Origin: a virus
Virus record (IMG/VR): IMGVR_UViG_3300042861_001651
Span: 1-21,694 of that record
Length of the DNA stretch: 21,694 nt
Strand: one strand, 5' to 3'
Part shown: one piece after another, positions 1 to 7,613 of the stretch
Position numbering within the stretch: the first letter of the stretch is position 1
How the letters are laid out: each line of letters begins with the position of its first letter
Made by a program: the position numbers and the translations under genes
Notes under the pieces: model-generated
What the model was told of the DNA's origin: nothing
Database searches by the model: none
The model's input: the letters and a program-made list of their open reading frames with translations, nothing else

Positions 1-1967
1 TTCTTTCCTGCTTGCATATCCTTTATAATGTATCTTGCTGTATCTGGATCTGTGTAAGCATATTTTCCTGTTGTTCTACATTCAACAAACCACACCTCTG
101 TTTGTCCTAAAACTGTATATGCATTGTTTGACGTTAGTAAGAAAGGATCTTCATTAAGATCATTGTATGGATAGTTTGGATAATAAAGAGTTTGTTCATT
201 TCTTTTATACTCTCCAATGTTTCTTAACATCCCTTTAGCTACAATGGATCTATTTGTAGACCTATCTCCTCTAAATATCTTGAATCCAACAATCTCTGTT
301 TTCTGTTCTTGTGTAAGATTAGATGTTTGAATTAATGAATTAACTTCTGCAACATTAATATTTACACCAATTGGAAAAACAGCATTATTCTGCATTACAG
401 GTTCAAATCCAGGACCTAATGTATATACAGGATTTTCATATATAGGACTTACAAGAACATCTGGAAATTTATGATGTCTAATTTTTTGTCCTGCAAGATC
501 TCCCCATAATAAATCATTACATGGATATTCTAAATCAGATTCCCAATAAGCAAATTCTCCATACTGATATGGAGTAGCATTTCCAATAGGTGATCCAGTA
601 GCAGTTCCTGTAACAGAAGCTGTATTATAAATTTTCCAATAAGGAGAATATCCAATGTCAGTTAATGGATCAATGTAATCAGGTTCTCCAATAAAATCTG
701 AATTTGTATTTGGAACATCTGGAAAAGCTTCGTTATAATTTTTTAATCTGCCAGGAATGTGAAAACCATCTGTTTGTTTTCCATTCTTTAATAAGAATGC
801 TATTTCAAATGCATACACTTCATCACGCAAATACCCACGCAAGTTTGTTGCATTTAATTCATTTGAATAGTCTTCACTTGCAGGTATTTTATATGTTTCC
901 CAATTTAATGATATTCTACTAGCAATAGATTGATAATTTATTCTATCAATAGATGTCAATTGATCCCATACAAGAACATCTTGTACAGCTGTAACATCTT
1001 GTGCAATGTCATAGTAAGGGAACCTTTCAAAAATATCATTTATAGAAACAGTTACATTTATAACACTTTGTCCTGTATAAGTAATTCTGTCGTAAGTTTC
1101 TTTTATAGAAAAAGTTCCAACCAATTCAGCTGATGTAATTGAATTTACAGTTTTAATTACAGCAAGATTATAATAATTAAACTGTCCAGTTAAATCTAAT
1201 TCATTTATGTCAACCACTATAGATTTACCTACTTGATAACTAAAATCTGGTGTAGTTAACTGTGGATTAGCAATAGGTGTTGGATTTGTAACAGAATAAT
1301 ATGATGTATAAGCATTTCCTTGAGCATCTGAATACTGTATAGCAAATTGATAAGTTCCTGACACAAGATCTCCTCCACTTACAACATCTGATACATTTAA
1401 TGTAGGAATTGAAAAATTAGGTTGTATTTTTAATTGATTACAATCTAATTCATTTGTTTCAACAGCATCACATAGATTAGTATCTATCTGTAAGACATAA
1501 GGAATATTATCAATGTCCATATATCTTCTAGGATTAAATCCATCTGTCCAATAAATCTCTGTAGAACAGTTTGTTATTCTATGAACAACTTTGTGTATAG
1601 GATAGTCAATATTAAAGTTTAAACAATTAGCATTTACCAATTTACGGTAGATACAATCATTATTATCCATATATCCAATTTCACTTTGTCCTGTTAAAGA
1701 ATTAGCTAAGAAGAATATATTTTTGTTTTTTTCTGAAATAAGATGACTTCCAATTAAGGAATATCCTTCAGGGAAATTAATACATAATTCATTCCCTGGC
1801 TCATTCTGGTAGTTTACAGAATTAGCATCAAAGTTTTCAACAGCAGCATTCAATGCATATGTAAGTGTACCTGGTTTAATCTGATTAACAGATTGATCCA
1901 TGTTCAGTCCTACAGTGGCATTATTATACTCCTGCTTAATGTTTCCTTGTTGTTGTTCTTCAGCCAT
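1..1967 (-). CDS. Large tail protein, crAss-like stabilization/muzzle type (partial, 3' end outside window)
   Basis: The frame is open from an ATG at 1967 to the window edge, 655 codons without a stop, so the C-terminus lies to the left. It starts MAEEQQQGNIKQEYNNATVG and soon reads NQIKPGTLTYALNAAVENFD, then a run rich in Asn, Asp and Tyr (NCSTEIYWTDGFNPRRYMDI near residue 135). No signal peptide or membrane segment is visible; the composition suggests a large beta-rich virion protein. I associate this N-terminal style with the large tail protein of crAss-like phages, annotated as stabilization or muzzle protein, which forms the distal short tail. That is from memory, not a search. It follows the 324-aa gene after a gap of 5 nt and is the most downstream gene seen of the left operon. 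An alternative is a generic tail-fibre or baseplate-like protein. That it is a real gene is near certain; the role is moderately supported. Confidence 0.8.
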   Translation of the reverse strand, partial: MAEEQQQGNIKQEYNNATVGLNMDQSVNQIKPGTLTYALNAAVENFDANSVNYQNEPGNELCINFPEGYSLIGSHLISEKNKNIFFLANSLTGQSEIGYMDNNDCIYRKLVNANCLNFNIDYPIHKVVHRITNCSTEIYWTDGFNPRRYMDIDNIPYVLQIDTNLCDAVETNELDCNQLKIQPNFSIPTLNVSDVVSGGDLVSGTYQFAIQYSDAQGNAYTSYYSVTNPTPIANPQLTTPDFSYQVGKSIVVDINELDLTGQFNYYNLAVIKTVNSITSAELVGTFSIKETYDRITYTGQSVINVTVSINDIFERFPYYDIAQDVTAVQDVLVWDQLTSIDRINYQSIASRISLNWETYKIPASEDYSNELNATNLRGYLRDEVYAFEIAFLLKNGKQTDGFHIPGRLKNYNEAFPDVPNTNSDFIGEPDYIDPLTDIGYSPYWKIYNTASVTGTATGSPIGNATPYQYGEFAYWESDLEYPCNDLLWGDLAGQKIRHHKFPDVLVSPIYENPVYTLGPGFEPVMQNNAVFPIGVNINVAEVNSLIQTSNLTQEQKTEIVGFKIFRGDRSTNRSIVAKGMLRNIGEYKRNEQTLYYPNYPYNDLNEDPFLLTSNNAYTVLGQTEVWFVECRTTGKYAYTDPDTARYIIKDMQAGK

Positions 1968-1972
1968 GGTTA

Positions 1973-2947
1973 TTAATTGTTACGTCTTCTACCATATCTA
2001 TTAGTACGGTTAGGAAGCTCATACATATTAAATCTTTTAAGATCGTTTTTAATTCTTCTTTGTTTCTCCCAAGGAGTTTGTTTTTTCATTTCAATCTCAG
2101 CCATGATGTAAGATTCTTCATAAGCTTGTTTATGATACATCATTTTTTGTTGCAACTGATTGAAAGTTTCATCATTAGTTTGATTAGTAAGAGTTTCAAA
2201 CATTTTAAATTTAATGAATGCTTCTACATATTCTCTAATACGATAATTGTCTGGAATCATTTGATTACCTATTTCATCATATTCTGTAGCATAGAATAAT
2301 AAATGTACAACACCATTTCTAAAATTAGTTACAAACTTATTGTCTCTAATATCAAAACTATCGTAACTAGCAGCACCAGGAGTGAATTCATGAATAGGAG
2401 GAGCTTCAGCATAGAAGTCCCAATTGTTTGTATATTCCACTCCACAATTTTGTCTTGCAGATATATTACCAGGCTTAAGTAAATACTGATGAGTAAATCC
2501 TCTAGCAACAGTGTTGTTTGTTTTGTATACAGCTTGTACTAATTCTGGCATACATGTACCATTACATGCAGGATCTTGACAACCTGGTCTATTACAAGGA
2601 GTTCCTCCAATAGTTAATGGAGCCACTTGAATAGTGGTTGCACTAGCAGCTTGTGAATAAAATGAATTAGCTGATTGATATGGATATCCAGAAACTTCTG
2701 TACACATCCAAGCTTCTCTTACAGCATAAAAGTTATCAGGAAGTCTAGCTTGAAAATCTTCTACAAACAAGACTTCTTCACTTATTACAAATGTAGTTCT
2801 TCCTAACTTCTTTAGAGCTTTGTCTAAGTAAGTAGGAAATAAAAGATCATCTATTGCACCAGTATCGAAATAACTTTTAAGTTCTTCTTTAACAGTGGCA
2901 TAAACAGGTTCTGGTGATACGAAATTATATTTATAATAGTATGACAT
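1973..2947 (-). CDS. Probable tail ring/tubular protein with a four-Cys cluster
   Basis: This 324-aa soluble protein begins MSYYYKYNFVSPEPVYATVK and has an N-terminal stretch typical of phage connector or ring subunits (VKEELKSYFDTGAIDDLLFP). Residues 118-132 carry Cys118, Cys123, Cys128 and Cys132 (CNRPGCQDPACNGTC), which could bind a metal or form a loop insertion. The C-terminal third is alpha-helical and charged, ending in an Arg/Asn-rich tail (RTNRYGRRRNN). It lies 6 nt downstream of the 159-aa gene and 5 nt upstream of the large tail gene, so the four left-hand genes are almost certainly one transcript. I assign it to the ring or tail-tubular proteins of crAss-like phages from sequence character and position. 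Which ring it forms cannot be told from sequence alone. Confidence 0.75.
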   Translation of the reverse strand: MSYYYKYNFVSPEPVYATVKEELKSYFDTGAIDDLLFPTYLDKALKKLGRTTFVISEEVLFVEDFQARLPDNFYAVREAWMCTEVSGYPYQSANSFYSQAASATTIQVAPLTIGGTPCNRPGCQDPACNGTCMPELVQAVYKTNNTVARGFTHQYLLKPGNISARQNCGVEYTNNWDFYAEAPPIHEFTPGAASYDSFDIRDNKFVTNFRNGVVHLLFYATEYDEIGNQMIPDNYRIREYVEAFIKFKMFETLTNQTNDETFNQLQQKMMYHKQAYEESYIMAEIEMKKQTPWEKQRRIKNDLKRFNMYELPNRTNRYGRRRNN

Positions 2948-2953
2948 AGTTCA

Positions 2954-3433
2954 TTATTTTTTCCATTCTTTATAGATGTGTTGATACTTGTCGTTGGTTT
3001 TTAAGTAATGTGACAATAGTCTTGATGTAAGTCTAGAAGGTTTGAAATACCATAGATCAGAATGTTTAAATCGTGCTGTTGACTTAAACCACATCCAACC
3101 AAAGAAATATCCTTCTGTGTGATAATTGAAGTTGTATATAACCTTACCTTTCTCTTTAGTTTTTTGCCAGTCAATAGGTAGGTTTACAAACTCTTTACCA
3201 TCTATATTATTTTTTAGTTTTCTTCTTTTCTTTTTATTGATTGAGAACTCTCCAAACCCATAAGGTAGTTTTGCTTTATCACCTGTTTCTAAAATGTATT
3301 CTTTAAATAACTCATTGAATGTATAAAGAATATTTCTCCACTCATCATATGTAAGTTTTATAGAAGGGTGTTTTTTACAAAACTGATTATAGTTTTCTTT
3401 ACTAGAGCTTCTCCAATCAATCTTCGTTCTCAT
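2954..3433 (-). CDS. Small basic tail-block protein, crAss-like, function unknown
   Basis: A 159-aa strongly basic protein rich in Lys, Trp and Tyr. The N-terminal half looks helical (SIKLTYDEWRNILYTFNELF). The middle holds a Lys/Arg cluster (INKKKRRKLKNN, about residues 65-76). The C-terminal half is aromatic and dense (HTEGYFFGWMWFKSTARF, then SDLWYFKPSRLTSRLLSHYL), suggesting a compact fold. Its ATG overlaps the stop of the 242-aa gene by one base (TAATG), a sign of translational coupling, which fits subunits made in fixed ratio. The basic patch is compatible with contact to DNA or to an acidic portal/ring surface, but no enzymatic motif is visible. I recall similar proteins beside the ring and tail genes of crAss-like phages; the role is unassigned. 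Confidence 0.75.
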   Translation of the reverse strand: MRTKIDWRSSSKENYNQFCKKHPSIKLTYDEWRNILYTFNELFKEYILETGDKAKLPYGFGEFSINKKKRRKLKNNIDGKEFVNLPIDWQKTKEKGKVIYNFNYHTEGYFFGWMWFKSTARFKHSDLWYFKPSRLTSRLLSHYLKTNDKYQHIYKEWKK

Positions 3434-4161
3434 TAACTATTTGGTTTTGAGTTAGGTGCTTGTCCATCTATTCCTTCTGCACTCATATCTGTTTTAAGAT
3501 TGAAATACGTAGATAAAAGTTTTTGAGATGTAAGTTGTAATGTTTGCTGCTCTAAGTATCCAGGAAGAGGAAACTCTTTATCTAATGGATTCTTACATAT
3601 CTCATCTAATGTATACTCTGGAGATCCACATCCACATTCTGGATACATGATTTCATTTTCTACATCTTCTTCAAATAATGCTACAAACCTAATTGATTTA
3701 ATCATTGGATTGTTTACATATAGATATCCATTAGTAATCCAATAATACTCTTCTTTCTTGATTATAGGAAGTCTTAAAAGATTGATATATCTATTAATAG
3801 TAATTTCTTTTAACTTCTTTCCTTGACCACCTAATGCATTAATAGAATAAACTCCTTGTATTACATATTGGTAATTACCTTCTGATATACGTGGGAGTTT
3901 AAATTTTGTTCTAGCAATAGTGCATTCATCTACATAATTACAACATTCAGAGATAGGCACTTCTATCATTTCTAAACAAGGAATAGTAGTGAACAATGTA
4001 TCAGTTGCCCAAAGTTTTCTAAGATTGGTTTCTCTTTTTATAAGTAACAAAGCATTGTTTCTTATTTCAGAAGCAATTGCTCTATCTGTAATAAGACTAT
4101 CTGTAGAAAGTATCTTGTGGACACTTCTAACATCTGATACTAATTTTCTTAATGTTGCCAT
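3433..4161 (-). CDS. Probable ring/neck protein, crAss-like
   Basis: This 242-aa protein starts MATLRKLVSDVRSVHKILST and continues with a Ile/Leu/Arg-rich helical N-terminus (about residues 1-50) before a beta-looking middle (YQYVIQGVYSINALGGQGKK). Cysteines sit in three places: C62; C73, C74 and C80 (SECCNYVDEC); and C176 and C178 (PECGCG). The last 20 residues are Ser/Pro/Asn-rich and probably disordered. The DVRSVHK...ITDRAIASEIRN region is one I associate with a conserved crAss-like neck/ring protein. It starts 2 nt after the stop of the phosphoesterase gene and overlaps the 159-aa gene by 1 nt, giving a compact tail operon. The role is inferred from context and resemblance; the reading frame itself is clear. 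Confidence 0.75.
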   Translation of the reverse strand: MATLRKLVSDVRSVHKILSTDSLITDRAIASEIRNNALLLIKRETNLRKLWATDTLFTTIPCLEMIEVPISECCNYVDECTIARTKFKLPRISEGNYQYVIQGVYSINALGGQGKKLKEITINRYINLLRLPIIKKEEYYWITNGYLYVNNPMIKSIRFVALFEEDVENEIMYPECGCGSPEYTLDEICKNPLDKEFPLPGYLEQQTLQLTSQKLLSTYFNLKTDMSAEGIDGQAPNSKPNS

Positions 4162-4163
4162 AA

Positions 4164-5378
4164 TTATATTCTTGTTTCAAACTCTGCTATCTTACCTAGA
4201 TTAAGATCATAGACTAAAGCAAGAGCTGCACGCACTGAATGTACGTAGTTATTATCTAAGTGCCATCTATCAGTTCCTGAAAGACTAGGCATTTGTTGTA
4301 TTCTTACTCCCTTAACCTCTTTAGCCATATAGTGATGTTTGTCACCTGTATGAACTTCTCTGTAAACAGCATCACCAAACTGGTGACTATATTTTGGATG
4401 TGTTGCAAACAATAATGGAAGATCTTCTATCTTACAATTTCCATGGTGCCATCCAATAAATGTATTACCTAATGTTATTCCTTTAACTACACTATGTTCT
4501 CTCATAAACTCTACATCTGATTCATTTTTGAAAAATATATCTAATGCATGTGCTAAGTAGAAAGATTTAGTTCTATCATGGTTTCCTTGTACAAGAACAA
4601 CAGTTACATTGTTACAATGTTGTCTCAACATATTAATTGTATCTACAAGAATAGCAAAGCCTAATTCATACTCTTCTGCATAATCCATTATAGTGTCTTG
4701 TGGAGTACCGTTTGTAGTTTGGTGTTGATAGTTATCAGTGTGAAAATAATCGTTGGATATAGGAAGAATAATGTTGTTTACATTGTAATTACTACTCACT
4801 TTCTCAATCAAAGACTGAGCCACACTAACATATCTTAAAACTCTTGCAGTTATATCGTTGTCACCATCCACTGTTCTTTTAGCTAAATGATAATCAGATA
4901 TAGAGATTTCTACATCTACAAAGTCTTTATTTACAAAACGATCTACTTTGGTGATTGATACATTATTTGGTTTGTAGTTTTCTAAGAATCTTGCAAAGTC
5001 TTCAGGAGAGTAATCTTTTGCTTCTTTTCTTTTTGAAAAGATTGAGGAAGTGAATTTACCACTTGGTAACATCTTAGACCAGTAGTTTGTTATAACGTAC
5101 TTATCTAAGTTTATCTTATGTAGCTTAGCTAGTTCAATGTCATCTTTAGGTTCAAAGTCTGTAACTATTGTACTTTCTATTGTACCTTTTTCAACATTCA
5201 CTTTGCGTTCTCCTGCAATAGTTTTTATTACATCTTCATTATCTTTTTCTCTAAGTTCTTTCATGAGCTCATTGACCTCAAATTCACTTATTCCTAGTTT
5301 CTCAGCATAGAACTTTTTACTTTTCTTCTGACTTAATAACTCTTCTAATCGGTTCAATAAACTTTGATTTTCAGACAT
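4164..5378 (-). CDS. HTH-calcineurin-like metallophosphoesterase fusion
   Basis: This 404-aa protein has two parts. Residues 1-45 read as a helix-turn-helix (KKFYAEKLGISEFEVNELMK). Residues 155-404 carry the ordered motifs of a calcineurin-like metallophosphoesterase: D162-x-H164 (SDYHL), D210 (ISND), G265-N-H-D268 (QGNHDR), H311-H312 (GWHHG) and G345-D-K-H-H349. These residues normally bind two divalent metals and hydrolyse phosphodiester or phosphomonoester bonds. The usual GDxxD second motif is degenerate (SNDYFHTD). Families with this fold include SbcD/Mre11-type nucleases; a DNA substrate is suggested here only by the HTH. It is the first gene after the double terminator and the 5408-5440 promoter, leading the tail operon. 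Alternatives are a homing-type passenger or a virion-packaged nuclease. Confidence 0.85.
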   Translation of the reverse strand: MSENQSLLNRLEELLSQKKSKKFYAEKLGISEFEVNELMKELREKDNEDVIKTIAGERKVNVEKGTIESTIVTDFEPKDDIELAKLHKINLDKYVITNYWSKMLPSGKFTSSIFSKRKEAKDYSPEDFARFLENYKPNNVSITKVDRFVNKDFVDVEISISDYHLAKRTVDGDNDITARVLRYVSVAQSLIEKVSSNYNVNNIILPISNDYFHTDNYQHQTTNGTPQDTIMDYAEEYELGFAILVDTINMLRQHCNNVTVVLVQGNHDRTKSFYLAHALDIFFKNESDVEFMREHSVVKGITLGNTFIGWHHGNCKIEDLPLLFATHPKYSHQFGDAVYREVHTGDKHHYMAKEVKGVRIQQMPSLSGTDRWHLDNNYVHSVRAALALVYDLNLGKIAEFETRI

Positions 5379-5407
5379 ATTTGCTCATGTTAGTTAAAAA
5401 AATATTG

Positions 5408-5440
5408 TAAAGATAATTAATAGTTTTTATATATTCCAAA
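5408..5440 (-). promoter_or_regulatory. Candidate Bacteroidota-type promoter for the tail operon
   Basis: On the minus strand TTTG (complement of 5437-5440) is followed after 21 nt by TATCTTTA (complement of 5408-5415). This fits the Bacteroides housekeeping consensus TTTG / TAnnTTTG with only the last G changed. It lies about 30 nt upstream of the ATG of the phosphoesterase gene, in the only sizeable gap of the left half, and right after the hairpins closing the adhesin cassette. The AT-rich background makes chance matches common. Confidence 0.4.
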
Positions 5441-5493
5441 TAATTTTAGTTAGAGACTTAATTCTTTATAATTAAAATAGTTAGAAACAAAAA

Positions 5494-5517
5494 CTCCCCA
5501 AGGAAAACCTTGAGGAG
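5494..5517 (-). terminator. Rho-independent terminator closing the adhesin cassette
   Basis: On the minus strand CTCCTCAAGG-TTTT-CCTTGGGGAG forms a 10-bp stem with one mismatch and a 4-nt loop, followed directly by TTTTTGTTT. This is a classic intrinsic terminator, placed about 40 nt after the stop of the 105-aa gene and just before the next promoter. Confidence 0.75.
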
Positions 5518-5547
5518 AAATCTTGTAAAACCAACAAAACAAGATTT
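5518..5547 (-). terminator. Second hairpin stacked on the terminator
   Basis: AAATCTTGT (5518-5526) pairs perfectly with ACAAGATTT (5539-5547), 9 bp with a 12-nt loop, directly abutting the terminator at 5494. On the plus strand it is followed by TTTTATTTT, so it may stop transcription arriving from the other side. On the minus strand it could protect the 3' end of the adhesin message. Confidence 0.6.
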
Positions 5548-5553
5548 TTTATT

Positions 5554-5871
5554 TTAAATAGGTATACCAGTAGTAGTACTAGTTGTTGTAGGACTAACTG
5601 TTGTAGATGTAGTGGTAGTAGGAGCAACTGTAGTTGTACTAGTTGTTGTAGTAGATTCTAATAAGATATCTACATAGTTTACACACACTCCATTTGATTT
5701 CACTCTAACGGTTGTTGTATAATCAGGAACTAAAGCAGAAGGATATCCTGCAAGCAATGAGGCTTTACTCACTCCTGATTCAAAAGCTGCTGTAAATCCA
5801 TCTAGATTTGAATACAGGTTGAAGGGGCCTGAATCAGCCCCAGCAACTGTTAATGTTATTAATACTGTCAT
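5554..5871 (-). CDS. Small beta-domain protein with Thr-rich C-terminal tail
   Basis: This 105-aa protein consists of one small domain (residues 1-72; GADSGPFNLYSNLDGF, GVCVNYVDI) followed by a Thr/Ser/Pro tail (residues 73-105) that ends TTTGIPI with no domain after it. The domain is clearly homologous to residues 1-73 of the neighbouring 218-aa protein: both share GPFNLYSN-x-DG, a central AGY, and GVC-x-NY-x-DI. The pair therefore looks like a tandem duplication in which one copy gained or lost a C-terminal bead. It is the last gene before the double terminator. No enzyme motif is present. It probably acts as a virion surface or fibre-associated subunit, inferred from its neighbours and linker type. 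Confidence 0.75.
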   Translation of the reverse strand: MTVLITLTVAGADSGPFNLYSNLDGFTAAFESGVSKASLLAGYPSALVPDYTTTVRVKSNGVCVNYVDILLESTTTTSTTTVAPTTTTSTTVSPTTTSTTTGIPI

Positions 5872-5889
5872 AATATTATTGATTTTAAA

Positions 5890-6546
5890 TTAAGGTGTAC
5901 AAGGACCTAATATATTTATTGTTGTACCACCTGCTGATATTGAACCTAATATTCCACAGTAATTCTCGCTGATCTCCTCAGGAGCTACTGTAAATGATTG
6001 AGGATTACCAAGACAATCATTATAATTTACTGTTCCACCACCAATTCCACCATCTGCAAAGAATTCAATACATAGACTAAAAGTGGTAGTTGTAGTGGTA
6101 GTGCTACTAGTTGATGTAGATGTAGAAGTACTTGTAGAAGTACTTGTAGAAGTACTTGTAGAAGTACTTGTAGATGTGCTTGTAGATGTGCTTGTACTGG
6201 TTGATGTACTAGAACTACTTGTAGTAGTGGTAGTAGGAACAGCAGTGGTAGTCGTTGTTGATGTTGAACTAGAACTAGTTGTAGTTGTAGTTACAGGTAA
6301 TGTGGTGGTGGTGGTTGTTGTAACTAAATTGATTGTTATATCAATGTAATTTGTACACACTCCTGTAGATACCACTCTAATTATAGTTGTTCCATTTGGA
6401 ACTGCTATTGATGTGTAACCAGCTGTTAAAGCAGCTGCAGATATACCTGTTGCAAATGGTATTGTATATCCGTCTGTATTTGAGTATAAATTAAAAGGAC
6501 CTGCGTCTCCACCAACTGGTATATTTAATGTTATTAATGTTGTCAT
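5890..6546 (-). CDS. Thr/Ser-linker virion adhesin, paralogue of the 105-aa protein
   Basis: A 218-aa protein in three parts. Residues 1-73 are the same domain as in the 105-aa neighbour (GPFNLYSNTDGY, TGVCTNYIDI). Residues about 76-156 are almost only Thr and Ser, including a long alternating Ser-Thr stretch encoded by a 12-bp tandem array. Residues 157-218 are a small Cys-containing beta domain (VNYNDCLGNPQSF, ENYCGILGSI, ILGPC) of the same style as beads in the 700-aa protein (YNDCFGNP). The layout of anchoring domain, stiff extended linker and terminal bead suits a fibre or head decoration reaching away from the virion. No signal peptide is seen, as expected for a protein assembled in the cytoplasm. 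The target is unknown. Confidence 0.8.
   Translation of the reverse strand: MTTLITLNIPVGGDAGPFNLYSNTDGYTIPFATGISAAALTAGYTSIAVPNGTTIIRVVSTGVCTNYIDITINLVTTTTTTTLPVTTTTTSSSSTSTTTTTAVPTTTTTSSSSTSTSTSTSTSTSTSTSTSTSTSTSTSTSTSTSTSSTTTTTTTFSLCIEFFADGGIGGGTVNYNDCLGNPQSFTVAPEEISENYCGILGSISAGGTTINILGPCTP
6121..6192 (-). repeat. In-frame 12-bp tandem repeat array
   Basis: Four perfect copies of tgtagaagtact (6121-6168) are followed by two copies of the variant tgtagatgtgct (6169-6192), plus strand. On the coding strand each unit encodes four residues, alternating Ser and Thr. The unit length is a multiple of three, so slippage changes linker length without breaking the frame. Confidence 0.9.
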
Positions 6547-6570
6547 ATTATATTATTTTATTTTATTTAA

Positions 6571-7593
6571 TTAACAATAGCTTATTGGATATTCAATTCG
6601 TCCATCTGATCTAATTTCTACATATCCTGAAGCATCTCCAAGTATTTGTATATGCCACCATCTGTTAAGTCCATCAAAAGGAATAGTTCCTTCAGGATTT
6701 ATATATGCATATTTATTAAGACCAACAGTTTTAATATATAATGTAGTAATTAATGCATAATCACAAATAACTGGTGAAGAAGTTTCATTACTTTCAGTAG
6801 ATATGAACATAGGTGTAAGACAACATTCATTAAGTTTTACAGGTTGAGAAGAAGTAGGTTCAGTTGATCCAGGAGATATATAAATATATTGTTCAATAAA
6901 TGTATTAGTTCTACTTACACAAATAGTTTCAATTCCATCTTTATTAAATTCAAACGTATAAGGTTCCTTAGCAAAACAAACCTGATCCACATCTACATAA
7001 ACTATACCAGTAACACTTTCACTTATGTCTTGTTCAGTTACAGTAACTTCATAAACATAACAATCGCAAAATATAGTGGTGGTGGTGGTGGTAGTTGAAC
7101 TGGTACTAGAACTTGTTGTTGTACTTGTTGAACTACTGCTAGTTGTTGTTGTAGTTGAACTAGAACTACTAGTAGTAGTGGTAGTAGTAGGGACAGCAGT
7201 GGTAGTAGTACTTGTTGTTGTACTTGTACTAGAGCTACTTGTTGTTGTAGTAGTTGGGTCTGGAAGTTGATTAGCTGTTCCTGTAAAATTACAATTTAAA
7301 ATTTGATTAGCAGTTCCACTGAAATTACAATTAGGACAACATATCTCTAATTGACTATTTATATTGATTATATCTTCTGTTATAATCATTATGTCTTCTG
7401 TAATATCTATTATCTCTTCTGTAAGAATATCAACACTAGCTTTAACATCACATATAATCGCATCAAACTTACTAAGAATATCATTTAACCCATCACACGT
7501 TGTTACATTTGTACAAGGAAGTGGAGTGCTGTCATATGTAACAGCACTCGTTCCTATTATTGTTGTGTTATTTATTTGAGGACAATTTGACAT
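6571..7593 (-). CDS. Fibre-like adhesin: docking module, coiled coil, Thr/Ser linker, C-terminal domain
   Basis: 340 aa. Residues 10-86 resemble the N-terminus of the 700-aa protein: YDSTPLPC, a CDGLNDILSKFDAIIC segment, then a heptad-like Ile/Thr stretch (TEEIIDITEDIMIITEDI) ending in CC, suggesting an oligomerising coiled coil. Residues 88-111 hold a 12-residue duplication (CNFSGTANQILN and CNFTGTANQLPD). Residues 113-173 are a Thr/Ser linker. One Cys-containing domain (about 176-270) precedes a C-terminal domain (about 285-340; GTIPFDGLNRWWHIQILGD, then a terminal Cys) that matches the end of the 700-aa protein. It probably forms a tail-associated fibre, with the shared ends as virion-docking and tip domains. 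Host target unknown. Confidence 0.8.
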   Translation of the reverse strand: MSNCPQINNTTIIGTSAVTYDSTPLPCTNVTTCDGLNDILSKFDAIICDVKASVDILTEEIIDITEDIMIITEDIININSQLEICCPNCNFSGTANQILNCNFTGTANQLPDPTTTTTSSSSTSTTTSTTTTAVPTTTTTTSSSSSTTTTTSSSSTSTTTSSSTSSTTTTTTTIFCDCYVYEVTVTEQDISESVTGIVYVDVDQVCFAKEPYTFEFNKDGIETICVSRTNTFIEQYIYISPGSTEPTSSQPVKLNECCLTPMFISTESNETSSPVICDYALITTLYIKTVGLNKYAYINPEGTIPFDGLNRWWHIQILGDASGYVEIRSDGRIEYPISYC

Positions 7594-7613
7594 TTATATT
7601 GATTTTTTTAAAA

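Noticed and set aside
704-1133. Two small plus-strand frames at 704-922 and 930-1133
   Set aside because: They lie antisense within the long open frame of the tail protein and show no protein-like features.
6121-6192. Repeat array considered as CRISPR
   Set aside because: The 12-bp units are contiguous without spacers and lie in frame within a coding region.
6083-6349. Plus-strand open frames rich in Val (also at 7076-7270, 9085-9429, 12122-12316, 13433-13834)
   Set aside because: They are antisense shadows of the Thr/Ser linkers: ACT/ACA/AGT codons read backwards give GTA/GTT/GTG runs. No independent start context or domain is present.
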